From positions 1-64,000 of the forward strand of contig JAHJVE010000011.1 in assembly GCA_018828385.1 (NCBI GenBank): a stretch of 64,000 bases of DNA, given 5' to 3'. Shown here one piece after another: positions 54,387-63,512 of the stretch. Origin of the DNA: Gammaproteobacteria bacterium (GTDB lineage Bacteria > Pseudomonadota > Gammaproteobacteria > Burkholderiales > Rhodocyclaceae). Positions within the stretch are counted from its first letter, which is position 1. Every line of letters starts with the position of its first letter. Below the pieces are notes generated by a model. It ran no database searches. It saw nothing but the letters and a program-made list of their open reading frames with translations, and was not told the origin of the DNA. The position numbers were made by a program, and so were the translations under genes.

Positions 54387-56975
54387 ATGGACGTTTCCCG
54401 CATTCGTGCCCTGCGCGGCCCCAACCTGTGGAGCCGGCACACCGCCATTCAGGCCATCGTTTCCTGCCAAGGAGCCGAGGTCGCCATTTCCGAACTGCCC
54501 GGCTTTGAAGCCCGCCTGCGCGAACGCTTCCCGGAGCTCGGCGATCTCATTCCTTCCGACCATCTCGACACCGTGTCGATGGCCCACGCCCTCGAATTCG
54601 CCGCCCTCGGCCTGCAGGCCCAGGCCGGTTGCCCGGTCACCTTCAGCCGCACGGCGCAGACGGTAGACCAGGGCGTCTATCAGGTCGTCGTCGAATACAC
54701 CGAGGAAGACGTCGGCCGCCTGGCCTTCGAGCGCGCCGAGCAGTTGTGCCTCGCCGCCCTCAATGACACGCCGTTCGATCTCGACGCGGTCCTCAAGGAA
54801 ATGCGCGACCTCGACGAGGACATCCGCCTTGGCCCATCAACTGGCGCCATCGTCTCGGCGGCCCTGGCCCGTGGCATTCCGATCCGCCGCCTGACGCAGG
54901 GCAGCCTCGTCCAGTTCGGCTGGGGCAGCAAGCAGAAGCGCATCCAGGCCGCCGAAACCAGCCTGACCAGCGCCATCGGCGAAGCCATAGCGCAGGACAA
55001 GGAACTGACCAAGAAGCTGCTCCACGCCTCCGGCGTCGCCGTACCCATCGGCCGCCCGGTCGACGACGAGGACGACGCCTGGTTGGCGGCGCAGGAAATC
55101 GGCCTGCCGGTCGTCGTCAAGCCGCAGGACGGCAATCAGGGCAAGGGCATTTCGGTCAATCTGACCAGCGAAGAACAGGTGCGCCGCGCCTATCGGGTTG
55201 CCATCGACTACCGCGACGACATCATGGTCGAGAAATTCCTCTCCGGCCACGACTGGCGCCTGCTGGTCATCGGCGACAAGCTGATCGCCGCCGCCCGCCG
55301 CGACCCGCCGCTGGTCATCGGCGACGGCACGCATACCGTCCGCGAGCTGGTCGACATCGTCAACAGCGACCCGCGCCGCTCCGACGGTCACGCCACCTCG
55401 CTGACCAAGATCCGTTTCGACGAAATCGCCCTCGCCCGCCTTGAAGAACAAGGCCTGACCGCCGACACCGTACCCGGCCGCGGCGTTCGCGTCGTGCTGC
55501 GCAACAACGCCAACCTGTCCACCGGCGGCACGGCCACCGACGTCACCGACGACGTGCACCCCGAACTGGCCGCCGCTGCCGTCGCCGCCGCGCAAACCGT
55601 CGGCCTCGACATCGCCGGTATCGACGTGGTTTGCGACACCATGTACAAGCCGCTCGAAGAACAGGGCGGCGGCATCGTCGAAGTCAATGCCGCCCCCGGC
55701 CTGCGCATGCACCTCGACCCGTCCTTCGGCAAGGGCCGCGCCGTCGGCGAAGCGATTGTCGGCATGATGTTCCCCGACGGCCCCGACGGCAAACCCGACA
55801 ACGCCCGCATCCCGGTCGTTGCCATCGCCGGCACCAACGGCAAGACGACGACCAGCCGCCTGATCGGCCGCATTTTCGAGGCCAACGGCCTGCGCGTCGG
55901 CATGACCAGCACCGACGGCATCTACATCGAAGGCCGCCGCATCGACACCGGCGACTGCTCCGGCCCGCGCAGCGCCCGCAATGTGCTCATGCACCCGGAC
56001 GTCGACGCCGCCGTCTTCGAAACGGCGCGTGGCGGCGTGCTGCGCGAAGGCCTCGGCTTCGACATGTGCGACGTTGCCGTCATCACCAACATCGGCCTCG
56101 GCGACCATCTCGGCCTCAACTACATCACGACGGTGGACGAACTGGCCGTGGTCAAGCGCGTCATCGTCGAAAATGTCGCGCCGACCGGTACGGCCGTGCT
56201 CAACGCGGCCGACCCGGTGGTTGCCGCGATGGCCCACCACTGCCACGGCGACGTCATCTTCTTCGCCCGCGACCGCATGAACCCGGTGCTCGCCACGCAC
56301 CGCGCCCAGGGCAAGCGGGTCGTCCATGTCGAGCGCGACACCATCGTCTGCGGCGAAGGCCGCAAGAAGCAGCGCATCCCGCTGGCCAACATCCCGCTCA
56401 CCCGCAACGGCAGCATCGGCTTCCAGATCGACAACGCCATGGCCGCCATCGCCACTGGCTGGGCGCTCGGTTACGACTGGGAAGTCATCGAGCGCGCCCT
56501 GGCCAATTTCGTCAGCGATGCAGCAACGGCACCCGGCCGCTTCAACGTCTTCGACTACAAGGGCGCCACGCTGATCGCCGACTACGGCCACAACCCGGAC
56601 GCCATCCTGGCCCTCGTCGGCGCCATCGACAACATGCCCGCCGTGCGCCGCTCGGTGGTGATCAGCGGCGCCGGCGACCGCCGCGACGACGACATCCGCC
56701 AGCAAACCGAAATCCTCGGCGACGCCTTCGATGACGTCATTCTTTACCAGGATGCCTGCCAGCGCGGCCGTGAAGACGGCGAAGTCATCGCCCTGCTCCG
56801 CCAAGGCCTGACCAACGCCCGCCGCACCAAGCAGATCGACGCCATCACCGGCGAATTCCTCGCCATCGACACGGCATTGGCCCGCCTGCAACCGGGCGAC
56901 CTCTGCCTGATCCTGATCGACCAGGTCGAAGAGGCGCTGGCGCATATCGCCAAGCGGATCGCCGAGGCCAGCTAG
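54387..56975 (+). CDS. cphA: Cyanophycin synthetase
   Basis: The 862-residue enzyme makes the Asp-Arg storage polymer using ATP. The ATP-grasp has VVVKPQDGNQGKGISVNL and NAAPGLRMHLDPS. The Mur-ligase domain has an intact P-loop GTNGKTTTSRL (482 onward), SGPRSARNVLMHPDVDAA and DYGHNPDAI. Length is normal for CphA1. No cyanophycinase gene is in the window. Confidence 0.95.
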   Translation: MDVSRIRALRGPNLWSRHTAIQAIVSCQGAEVAISELPGFEARLRERFPELGDLIPSDHLDTVSMAHALEFAALGLQAQAGCPVTFSRTAQTVDQGVYQVVVEYTEEDVGRLAFERAEQLCLAALNDTPFDLDAVLKEMRDLDEDIRLGPSTGAIVSAALARGIPIRRLTQGSLVQFGWGSKQKRIQAAETSLTSAIGEAIAQDKELTKKLLHASGVAVPIGRPVDDEDDAWLAAQEIGLPVVVKPQDGNQGKGISVNLTSEEQVRRAYRVAIDYRDDIMVEKFLSGHDWRLLVIGDKLIAAARRDPPLVIGDGTHTVRELVDIVNSDPRRSDGHATSLTKIRFDEIALARLEEQGLTADTVPGRGVRVVLRNNANLSTGGTATDVTDDVHPELAAAAVAAAQTVGLDIAGIDVVCDTMYKPLEEQGGGIVEVNAAPGLRMHLDPSFGKGRAVGEAIVGMMFPDGPDGKPDNARIPVVAIAGTNGKTTTSRLIGRIFEANGLRVGMTSTDGIYIEGRRIDTGDCSGPRSARNVLMHPDVDAAVFETARGGVLREGLGFDMCDVAVITNIGLGDHLGLNYITTVDELAVVKRVIVENVAPTGTAVLNAADPVVAAMAHHCHGDVIFFARDRMNPVLATHRAQGKRVVHVERDTIVCGEGRKKQRIPLANIPLTRNGSIGFQIDNAMAAIATGWALGYDWEVIERALANFVSDAATAPGRFNVFDYKGATLIADYGHNPDAILALVGAIDNMPAVRRSVVISGAGDRRDDDIRQQTEILGDAFDDVILYQDACQRGREDGEVIALLRQGLTNARRTKQIDAITGEFLAIDTALARLQPGDLCLILIDQVEEALAHIAKRIAEAS

Positions 56976-57021
56976 CGGGGCAACAGCCAAGTGCGTCAAT
57001 GCCACGGCTATGCATCAAAAC

Positions 57022-57045
57022 AAACGGGAACCCAGGCTCCCGTTT
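57022..57045. terminator. Hairpin between convergent cphA and PEP-CTERM genes
   Basis: A perfect 8-bp stem AAACGGGA/TCCCGTTT with an 8-nt loop; on the minus strand TGTTTTG follows. It may serve both genes. Confidence 0.6.
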
Positions 57046-57068
57046 GAATTTCAGCCAGCCTGAACGAA

Positions 57069-57683
57069 TCAGGTGGTCTTTTTCTGCTTCCGGCGGCCTG
57101 CCAGCGCGCACAAACCAAGGCCGGCCAGAACCAGCGAGTAGGTTTCCGGCTCCGGAACCGGGCTCGCTACCAAGGCGAATTGGTAGCTCGGGTCGGCCGT
57201 CCACGCAGCATCACGGTAGGAACCCGACACCACTGCACGATAACTGCCTCCTTGGGTAAGGACATCATCAAAAGAGATGCTGATCAGATCGCCCGCGCTA
57301 GTGGATGTATCCGATTCGCTCCAGATCGAGTTCCAGGAGCCAAGCTGCTGAGCTTGCAAATCCACTGTCACCGAGGAAAAACCGCTAGCAGTGAGCGCGA
57401 GACCTAAAAAACCTCCGTATGTCCATTTTCCCTTGCCGCCCAACTCACCGCTCAGTTCCCACTGCGGCGATGTCGTCGGCAGTGTGAAGGTCAGGTAGTC
57501 AGTGAAGGAAAGCGTAAAGGCACCAGCAAACCCGGGAACAGAGTTCGCACCAGAATCGAACATTATCGTGCCGTTCACCGTCTGTTTCAGGCCATTTGTA
57601 TCGAGGTTCTCGACTATGGCCTGTGCGCCCGCTGAAAAGGCAAGCGCCAGCGTGGCGATCCCAATTCTAAATTTGATTTTCAA
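57069..57683 (-). CDS. PEP-CTERM sorted exported protein
   Basis: The 204-residue protein has a signal peptide (IGIATLALAFSAGAQA) and a C-terminus VPEPETYSLVLAGLGLCALA then GRRKQKK. I prefer a TTG start at 57683 because AGGGAG lies 8 nt before it and the protein then begins Met-Lys-Ile-Lys like its relatives; a GTG at 57707 is possible. The core is Ser/Thr/Gly-rich, no domain recognised. Confidence 0.85.
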   Translation of the reverse strand: MKIKFRIGIATLALAFSAGAQAIVENLDTNGLKQTVNGTIMFDSGANSVPGFAGAFTLSFTDYLTFTLPTTSPQWELSGELGGKGKWTYGGFLGLALTASGFSSVTVDLQAQQLGSWNSIWSESDTSTSAGDLISISFDDVLTQGGSYRAVVSGSYRDAAWTADPSYQFALVASPVPEPETYSLVLAGLGLCALAGRRKQKKTT

Positions 57684-57707
57684 TGAAATATTCTCCCTAA
57701 ATGTCAC

Positions 57708-58187
57708 AATCAGCCGTCAATGCTGCTCAAAGTTGCAGACGGAAACAGGGTTTGTCTTTTTGCTGCCGTTGTTCGATCAAGATCTCGCTCGGACAACACT
57801 GACCGACCGCTGCCCCAGGAGTCCGGCCGAACCACTCCATAGAAACAGGTTAGCCAGGGTTGGTCGAATTGACCGTGGCATAGTGCACAGTTGAAATCAA
57901 ATTGTTGCTTGGCACTGCCTGCGGAGTCGTTTGCGGAGAATGCAGCCTGCGTATCGTCAGCATCTCGGATTGAGGACGCCTGTTTGTCACCGACCACGTT
58001 TGCCAGGTATTGGTTGCTGGCGCCCAAGCCAATTTCGTCTCCAACGCTCTCGGCAGAACCAAGGTCTGGCCAATACCCGACGCACCAAACCGTTTGGCAA
58101 AGAACCTTGCCTTCCGGCTATCCACCGTCAACAGCATTTCACATTGCCCGGACAAAATGTCCCTGTCGCCTGAACGAGCCTCCTCGC
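57708..58187. other. Gene-free stretch before the HEEEH gene
   Basis: About 480 bp with no credible gene; short minus-strand frames lack family features. A possible degenerate motif copy lies near 57862-57887 (GAATTGACCGTGGCATAG). Confidence 0.4.
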
Positions 58188-58844
58188 ATGAAATCCCGCC
58201 TCGCTCTCCTGCTTCAGCTTGCCAGCGCTATCGCGGGGGCCGCCGACAACAATTTCGAGGCGCGCTGCGAAAAGCTGGCGGCGGAGGCGAAATTCACTGC
58301 TGTATTCGAGGACAAACCAGTAAGGCGCGACGACGGCATCCGGATAGCTGATCTGGCGCGTTTTACCAGGTCAGGCAGCAGCGTGAACCACAGCACGCTG
58401 GGCGTAACGCGGGCCGAACCGGCCGCCAGCATGGTCCTTTCCGTGCGTACCCTGAGCAACCGCGACGGCCGGGTGTGCGCCGTACCTTCACTGCAGCTGA
58501 AACTGGGCTTGTCGAGCTTCGAGGTCCTGCTTGCCCGGGAGCTCGGCCCCCATCCTTGCCGGCGGCGCATCGTGGACGAACATGAGGAGGAGCATGTCAC
58601 CGTCTGGCGCAACCATCTCAGGATCGGCGCCCGGCTGATGCCGGTTGGGCTACGCCAGGCGCTCGGCCAGGTCGCTTATTTTTCCAGTGTCAGCGAAGCC
58701 GAATCCGTGCTGCGCCAACGCGCCGACCAACAGCTCGCCAGCCTGCTGAGCAAGCTCAAGGACGGGATCAATGCCGCACATCAGCAGATCGACTCCACGG
58801 CTTCCTATCGCGATGCGGAAAACCGGATGCGGGCCTGCCCCTAA
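58188..58844 (+). CDS. Exported HEEEH-motif protein, putative metalloprotease
   Basis: The 218-residue protein has a signal peptide (LALLLQLASAIAGA) and an internal zinc-peptidase-like motif HEEEH in IVDEHEEEHVTVW, resembling DUF922-type secreted proteins. Cysteines occur in pairs (HPCRRR, CAVPS). I start at the ATG at 58188. It converges on nirH, overlapping its end by 4 bp. Activity is inferred only. Confidence 0.6.
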   Translation: MKSRLALLLQLASAIAGAADNNFEARCEKLAAEAKFTAVFEDKPVRRDDGIRIADLARFTRSGSSVNHSTLGVTRAEPAASMVLSVRTLSNRDGRVCAVPSLQLKLGLSSFEVLLARELGPHPCRRRIVDEHEEEHVTVWRNHLRIGARLMPVGLRQALGQVAYFSSVSEAESVLRQRADQQLASLLSKLKDGINAAHQQIDSTASYRDAENRMRACP

Positions 58845-59317
58845 CTGCCTATCCTCAAGCCGGTTTTTTTGAGGATTCGGGTCGAATACAGAATATCCTG
58901 CCCGCGACAGGCATCACCGAGCAAGCTGCGGATTTCAGTGGCTTTGGCTGAACATTCGTCGCGCGAGGCGCCGTGCACCATGGCGAACAGGTTGTAGGGC
59001 CAGGCCGGCAGGGCGCGGGGGCGGCGGTAGCAGTGGGTGACGAAATCGAGGGCGCCGATGCGCTCGCCGAGTTGGTCGACTTGCTCGTCGGCGACATCCC
59101 AGACGGTCATGCCGTTGGCTGTCCAGCCGATGGCGTAGTGGTTGGGGACGGCGCCGATGCGGCGGATGATGCCGGTTTCGAGCATGGTTTTGAGGCGGCG
59201 CATGACTTCGTCGGCGCTCAGACCGAGTTGTTCGGCGAGGGCGTGATAGGGGCGCGGCACGAGCGGCAGGCCGCTTTGGGTGGCGACGATCAGGGCGCGA
59301 TCAATGTCATCGATCAC
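58841..59317 (-). CDS. nirH: Siroheme decarboxylase subunit, AsnC/Lrp type (NirH)
   Basis: The 158-residue protein starts with GTG at 59317, overlapping the nirG stop (GTGA). A winged-helix N-terminus (LAEQLGLSADEVMRRLK) leads to an Lrp-type domain with the family-typical CYRRPRALPAWPYNLFAMVHG. Together NirD, L, G and H convert siroheme to didecarboxysiroheme in heme d1 synthesis. Confidence 0.9.
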   Translation of the reverse strand: MIDDIDRALIVATQSGLPLVPRPYHALAEQLGLSADEVMRRLKTMLETGIIRRIGAVPNHYAIGWTANGMTVWDVADEQVDQLGERIGALDFVTHCYRRPRALPAWPYNLFAMVHGASRDECSAKATEIRSLLGDACRGQDILYSTRILKKTGLRIGS

Positions 59318-59799
59318 AACCGTGCCTCGAGCTTCATTTCGACGAAAAACTCGCGTTCCTTGGGGAAGGCGTAAACCGCCAGGCCGGTATCGCGCTCGAT
59401 GCGGGCGATGGCTTCGGCGATGCCGTCCTTCGTTTCGGTGGCGAGCACGAACCACATGTTGAGCGCGTGTTCGCGGCGGTAGTTGTGGGCGACCGCGGGT
59501 AGTTCGTTGACCAGCGCCGTCACCTCGTCGTAGCGCGCCTCGGGGGCGGCCAGGGCGGCGAGCACGAAGGCGCCGCCCATTTCCTCGATCTGGAACATCG
59601 GACCGAAGCGGGTCAGCACCTTGTCGGCGAGCAGTTGCTCGATGCGTTGCAGCAATTCGTCTTCGCTGATGCCGATCTGTTCGGCGGCCTCGGCGTAGGG
59701 GCGTTCGCAGATCGGGAAATCGCCTTGCAGTTTTGCCAGAATTTTCCGGTCGACCGCGCCCAGCATGAAGTCCCCTTGGGGGATGGAAAGTTCACGCAT
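59314..59799 (-). CDS. nirG: Siroheme decarboxylase subunit, AsnC/Lrp type (NirG)
   Basis: The 161-residue protein begins with VDRKILAKLQGDFP and contains RFGPMFQIEEMGGAFVLAAL and AHNYRREHALNMWFVLATE, typical of NirG/NirD. It overlaps nirDL by 8 nt and nirH by 4 nt. The segment LGAVDRKILAKLQ is encoded by a dispersed motif copy and is still a normal start for the family. Confidence 0.9.
   Translation of the reverse strand: MRELSIPQGDFMLGAVDRKILAKLQGDFPICERPYAEAAEQIGISEDELLQRIEQLLADKVLTRFGPMFQIEEMGGAFVLAALAAPEARYDEVTALVNELPAVAHNYRREHALNMWFVLATETKDGIAEAIARIERDTGLAVYAFPKEREFFVEMKLEARL
59728..59765 (+). repeat. Dispersed motif copy 16, in the nirG N-terminus
   Basis: CAGTTTTGCCAGAATTTT then CCGGTCGACCGCGCCCAGC. 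It encodes the first helix region of NirG on the opposite strand. Confidence 0.65.
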
Positions 59800-60775
59800 A
59801 GCGAGCGCCGTTCTGCTTGAAGCGGGTCAGCGAGAAGAGCACCTCGTGGGCAGCCGTTTCAAGGCCGTGGCGCTGGCGCAGGTCTGCGATGATGGTCTCG
59901 ACCTCGCCGCGTTCGCGGCCGTGGATCATGCAGAACAGGTTGTACGGCCAGTCGGGCAGGCGGCGTGGGCGGCGGTAGCACAGCGTGACGGCCGGCTCTT
60001 CGGCCAGGGCGCGGCCGATGTCGCTGACCTGCTCGTCCGGGATGTCGTGCACCAGCATGGCGTTGGCGCGATAGCCGAGTTCGTGGTGGCGGACGACGAC
60101 GCCGAAACGCTTGATGGCGCCCTCTTCGAGCCAGCGGCGGATGCGGCCGATGACTTCCGGCTCGGAGGCGCCGATGCGCTCGGCGATCAGGGCGAAGGGC
60201 CGGATGAACAGCGGCAGGCCTTCCTGCAGCACGGAAACGAGGCGGCGCTCGGCTTCGTCGATGAGCGCGGCCGGGTGCACCGGCTGGGCCGTGGCGACGC
60301 TTTTTTTCTTGTCGCCGTTCAGGCAGAAACCGAGATCGATGTGGAATTCTTCTTCGAGCGGCAGGGCGAGCAGCGGATAGCCGGCGGCCTTTTCAATGGC
60401 GCCGAGGCTGGCTTGCAGACGCCCTTCAGTCGCGGCAGTGACGACGAACCACAGGTTGTAGCGGTGCTCGCGCTCGTAGTTGTGATTGACCTCGGGGAAG
60501 CGGTTGACGGCGGCGGCCACGGCTTCAAGCTTTTCCGGCGGCACGGCCATGGCGGCGAGCGTCGAAGCGCCGATGCGCTTGGGCGCGAAGACGGCGCCGA
60601 CGCGGGAAATCTTGCCTTCGCGGCGGAGGTTTTCGAGGCGGCCGAGAACAACCTTCTCACCGACGCCCAGACGCGCCGCCAGTTCGGCAAACGGCGCCGG
60701 GACCAGCGGAAAATCGCGCTGGTAGTCGTTGAGCAACTGGAAATCGAGGCTGCTGGTCATGGCCAAGGCGTTCAT
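59792..60775 (-). CDS. nirDL: Fused siroheme decarboxylase NirDL
   Basis: The 327-residue protein is two AsnC/Lrp-like halves in tandem: the first (to ~165) has NHNYEREHRYNLWFVVTA, NirD/G-like; the second has CYRRPRRLPDWPYNLFCMIHG, NirL/H-like. With the separate NirG and NirH this completes the four-part decarboxylase set. Its ATG overlaps the nirF stop (TGATG). Confidence 0.92.
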   Translation of the reverse strand: MNALAMTSSLDFQLLNDYQRDFPLVPAPFAELAARLGVGEKVVLGRLENLRREGKISRVGAVFAPKRIGASTLAAMAVPPEKLEAVAAAVNRFPEVNHNYEREHRYNLWFVVTAATEGRLQASLGAIEKAAGYPLLALPLEEEFHIDLGFCLNGDKKKSVATAQPVHPAALIDEAERRLVSVLQEGLPLFIRPFALIAERIGASEPEVIGRIRRWLEEGAIKRFGVVVRHHELGYRANAMLVHDIPDEQVSDIGRALAEEPAVTLCYRRPRRLPDWPYNLFCMIHGRERGEVETIIADLRQRHGLETAAHEVLFSLTRFKQNGARYA

Positions 60776-61938
60776 CAGAAACCCGTGCGCACGGCGCGCG
60801 AGGTGAAAAAGATGCCGGACGGGCTTTCGGCGGGGATTTCACCCAGTTTGGCAAAATTTTCGGTGTTGTAAATCAAAACCTTGTTGTCATCGCGCGCCGA
60901 GAGCCAGACGTGCTCGCCGCGCGGCGCGAATTCCATGTGCAGAATGGCCTTGCCCGGCTCCATCCGGTGCGTCACCCGGCCGGCCAGGGTGTCGATGACA
61001 TCGACCTTGCCGTTGTCCGGGAAGGCGAAATTGACCCAGATCTGTCGGCCGTCGGGGCGGGCCATGACGAAGACCGGCTGGCCGCGCACGGGAATGCGGC
61101 CGACTTCCTGCCAGGTGGCGACGTCGACGATCAGCACTTCATGGCGACCGATGGCCGGCAGGTAGGCCTTGCCTTGCGCCACCGACCAGCCGCGCAGGTG
61201 CGGCATCTTGAAGACGGGCAGTTTTTCCTCGCCGCGGCCATAGTTTTCGAGAATCTTCCGGGCGCCCTTTTCCGGCTGCCAGAGGTCGAGCATGGCAACG
61301 CCGTCCTCGCCGAACAGGCCGGCCAGGTAATAGCGGCCATCCGGCGTGACGAGGCCGTCGTAGGGCTGCTTGCCGGCCGGAAATTTTTGCGTCGTCGGCT
61401 GGCGCGGATTGGAGAAGTCGGTGACGCGGATTTCACCGCCGTCGAACAGCGCGTAGGCGAACTTGTTACCGGCCGTATCGGCCAGGCCGACGACCTTGGA
61501 AAACTGGCCGGGGGCGAATTCGGCCGGCACTTCGGAGAGCAGTTCGAGCGTCTCGCTGTCGAAGGCCTTGATGCCGCCCGGCGTGTAGTTCTGGGCGACG
61601 ACGATGCGGCCGTCCTGAGAGATCGAGCCGCCGATGGCGTTGCCGGACTGGATGATGCGTTTGACGATTTTCGCTTCGAGCAGGTCGATCTTGGTCAGCC
61701 CACCGTCGCGCCCGAAGATGAAGGCGTAGCGGCCGTCGCGCGAATAGACGGCGGAGGCGTGGGAAAGATCGCCGAGGCCGCCGATGCGGGCGTAGGGCTG
61801 GCGGGCCGTGGTGTTGACCAGCGTGACGTGGCCGCTGGCCCGTTCGATGATCAGGCCGAGATCGCCGGTGCCACGCAGTTGGGGGCCGGTGCATGCGTTG
61901 AGAAGCAGGGCAAAACAGGCGATCAGCAGCAGGCGCAT
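60775..61938 (-). CDS. nirF: Heme d1 biosynthesis protein NirF
   Basis: The 387-residue protein has a lipoprotein signal (LIACFALLLNAC) and an eight-bladed propeller like the d1 domain of NirS (ERASGHVTLVNTTARQPYAR, SRDGRYAFIFGRDGGLTK). It oxidises or handles the d1 precursor in the periplasm. It starts 7 nt after nirC. Confidence 0.93.
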   Translation of the reverse strand: MRLLLIACFALLLNACTGPQLRGTGDLGLIIERASGHVTLVNTTARQPYARIGGLGDLSHASAVYSRDGRYAFIFGRDGGLTKIDLLEAKIVKRIIQSGNAIGGSISQDGRIVVAQNYTPGGIKAFDSETLELLSEVPAEFAPGQFSKVVGLADTAGNKFAYALFDGGEIRVTDFSNPRQPTTQKFPAGKQPYDGLVTPDGRYYLAGLFGEDGVAMLDLWQPEKGARKILENYGRGEEKLPVFKMPHLRGWSVAQGKAYLPAIGRHEVLIVDVATWQEVGRIPVRGQPVFVMARPDGRQIWVNFAFPDNGKVDVIDTLAGRVTHRMEPGKAILHMEFAPRGEHVWLSARDDNKVLIYNTENFAKLGEIPAESPSGIFFTSRAVRTGF

Positions 61939-61945
61939 GGCGTTC

Positions 61946-62263
61946 TCACTCGGGGAATTCGGTCATCAGTTTATCGACTATCCAGGCCGCTTCGGCTTCG
62001 GACAGGAAGGCTTTCCACGGCGGCATCGGGGTGCCCGGGCGGCCGTAGTAGATCGTCGCGGCGAGGCCTTCGGCCGGCTTGTCGCGCAGGGTTTCCGGCA
62101 GCAAGGCCGGGCCGAGCCCGCCTTTGAGCGTCATGCCGTGGCAGGAGCCGCAATCCTGGCGCACGAGGTGCACCAGCTCTTTTTGGCGCGCCACCTCCGG
62201 CTCCGCGGCGATTGCTACGGTCGACAGGAAAAAAAGGCCAAAAATGAAATTACTCGGCGACAC
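61946..62263 (-). CDS. nirC: Periplasmic cytochrome c (NirC-like)
   Basis: The 105-residue protein has heme motif CGSCH at 38-42 and a distal Met in PGTPMPPW. NirC delivers electrons in heme d1 assembly or to NirS. I see no ATG; a GTG at 62263, preceded by GGGGG and overlapping the cupredoxin gene by 14 nt, is the likely start. The signal peptide (FIFGLFFLSTVAIAA) is almost wholly encoded by a dispersed motif copy. Confidence 0.88.
   Translation of the reverse strand: MSPSNFIFGLFFLSTVAIAAEPEVARQKELVHLVRQDCGSCHGMTLKGGLGPALLPETLRDKPAEGLAATIYYGRPGTPMPPWKAFLSEAEAAWIVDKLMTEFPE
62209..62246 (-). repeat. Dispersed motif copy 17, encodes the nirC signal peptide
   Basis: Reverse orientation, near-consensus: CGATTGCTACGGTCGACAGG, seven A, GGCC, AAAAATG. 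It is read in the same frame as the nirN copy. Confidence 0.9.
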
Positions 62264-62600
62264 GAATCACCCCCGTCATTTCGGGATGCGGGCCGCAGTG
62301 GTATTCGTAGCGGCCCGGCTGGTCGAACTGGCGCTGCCAGCTTTCATCGGGGAAAAATCGTTCCGACTCCCGCCCGCCTTCGGCCGGGAAAACGATGGAA
62401 TGACTGGTGCGCTTTTCGTGGTTGGTCCACCGCACGCTGTCACCGACCTTGATGCTCACCTCGGCCGGCCGGTATTGGTAGCCTTCGATCCGCACCTCGA
62501 TGACCTCCCCGGCCAGCGCCGAAAAAGAAAAGAGCGCCAGCACGAGCGGCGCCCTTTTCAGGCACGACCATCCGGAATGCAGCGAAAGTCCGGATGGCAT
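62250..62600 (-). CDS. Periplasmic cupredoxin (plastocyanin-like)
   Basis: The 116-residue protein has a signal peptide (PLVLALFSFSALAG) and type 1 copper ligands: His in TSHSIVF, and YEYHCGPHPEMTG giving Cys, His and Met. It probably passes electrons to nitrite reductase. It starts 6 nt after the di-heme protein gene. Confidence 0.88.
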   Translation of the reverse strand: MPSGLSLHSGWSCLKRAPLVLALFSFSALAGEVIEVRIEGYQYRPAEVSIKVGDSVRWTNHEKRTSHSIVFPAEGGRESERFFPDESWQRQFDQPGRYEYHCGPHPEMTGVIRVAE

Positions 62601-62606
62601 GCGGGC

Positions 62607-63440
62607 TTACTGCTTGGCCGCCTTCACGTCGCCATCGGCCCCCAGGCCAATCGTGTGGCCGAAGGAAACGTGATGGAAACGCCCGGCGGCATGGTCGGCG
62701 TGGATGGCGATGCCGAAGGGCACAGCCTTGCCCGGCGCCAGCACGGCATTGCCGGTCAGCTTGCGGGTAAAGGTCACGGTGTAGGTATCGCCAGCCTTGG
62801 CGCCTTCGGCCGTGGCCCCGGCCTTGCCACCGTCCATGTGGCGCTTGTCGGCAACGTAACCGTCGACCGACTTGCCGCTGCTCGCCCATTGCACGAGGTC
62901 GAGCGCACCGGCGCTCACGTACTTGGTCTTGTCCTTGGCCCCTGGCATACCCTTGGAATCCTGGTGGCAAGCCGCCCAGCAACCGGCCTGCTCAGCCAGC
63001 GGCACCTTGTCATTGGGGAACATGATGGTGGCCTTGACGTCGTTTTCCTTGTCGGAATGGTCGAAACCGCCGGCCGGCGCCTTGAAGCTCAGGCGCACGT
63101 AAAGGTTGGCCGCGTCGTAGGCCGCCTGCACGGTGACCGGATAGGTCGCCGTCTTCGGCCCGCCCTTGGGTTCCATTTCCTTGCTGACCAGACGCTTGGT
63201 ATCGAGGCTCAGCTTGCCATCCTCGATATGGCAGCCTGCACAGGCCTCGCCCTTCTTCAGGCCGCTGGCCCCGCTGTGCTCGCCCTTGCCCTGAACCCAT
63301 TCGATGGGCGCTGCGCCCGGGTGGAAAACGTGGATCGTGCTCTTGGCCGCCTTGCTCCAGTCCGGCGCCGCCATGGCCGACTGCGAACCGAAGGCGACGA
63401 AGGCGCCAATGACCGCCAGGGAAACGAAATTCTTTTTCAT
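62607..63440 (-). CDS. Ethylbenzene-dehydrogenase-related di-heme cytochrome c
   Basis: The 277-residue protein has a signal peptide (FVSLAVIGAFVAFGSQSAMA) and heme motifs CAGCH near residue 67 and CWAACH near 150, the latter with an expanded spacing. The rest is an EB_dh/c552-like beta-sandwich (AAYDAANLYVRLSFKAP, GIAIHADHAAGRFHHVSFG). It is found beside nirS in this bacterial group and probably carries electrons to it. I start at the ATG with GGAGA upstream. Confidence 0.82.
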   Translation of the reverse strand: MKKNFVSLAVIGAFVAFGSQSAMAAPDWSKAAKSTIHVFHPGAAPIEWVQGKGEHSGASGLKKGEACAGCHIEDGKLSLDTKRLVSKEMEPKGGPKTATYPVTVQAAYDAANLYVRLSFKAPAGGFDHSDKENDVKATIMFPNDKVPLAEQAGCWAACHQDSKGMPGAKDKTKYVSAGALDLVQWASSGKSVDGYVADKRHMDGGKAGATAEGAKAGDTYTVTFTRKLTGNAVLAPGKAVPFGIAIHADHAAGRFHHVSFGHTIGLGADGDVKAAKQ

Positions 63441-63512
63441 CGTGCTTATCTCCACCAAATAAATTTGCTCACCGCGCAGACCATGCATGCCTGCGCTGCT
63501 ACCGCTTCATAT

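Noticed and set aside
54837..57005. A 722-codon frame opposite cphA
   Set aside because: Shadow of the intact cyanophycin synthetase gene; no family features.
58105..58140. CTTCCGGCTATCCACCGTCAACAGC, loosely similar to the motif
   Set aside because: It needs insertions to align and lacks both T-tracts; at most a decayed copy.
57850..58155. A 101-codon minus-strand frame
   Set aside because: No family features, and part of it is the translation of a possible degenerate motif copy.
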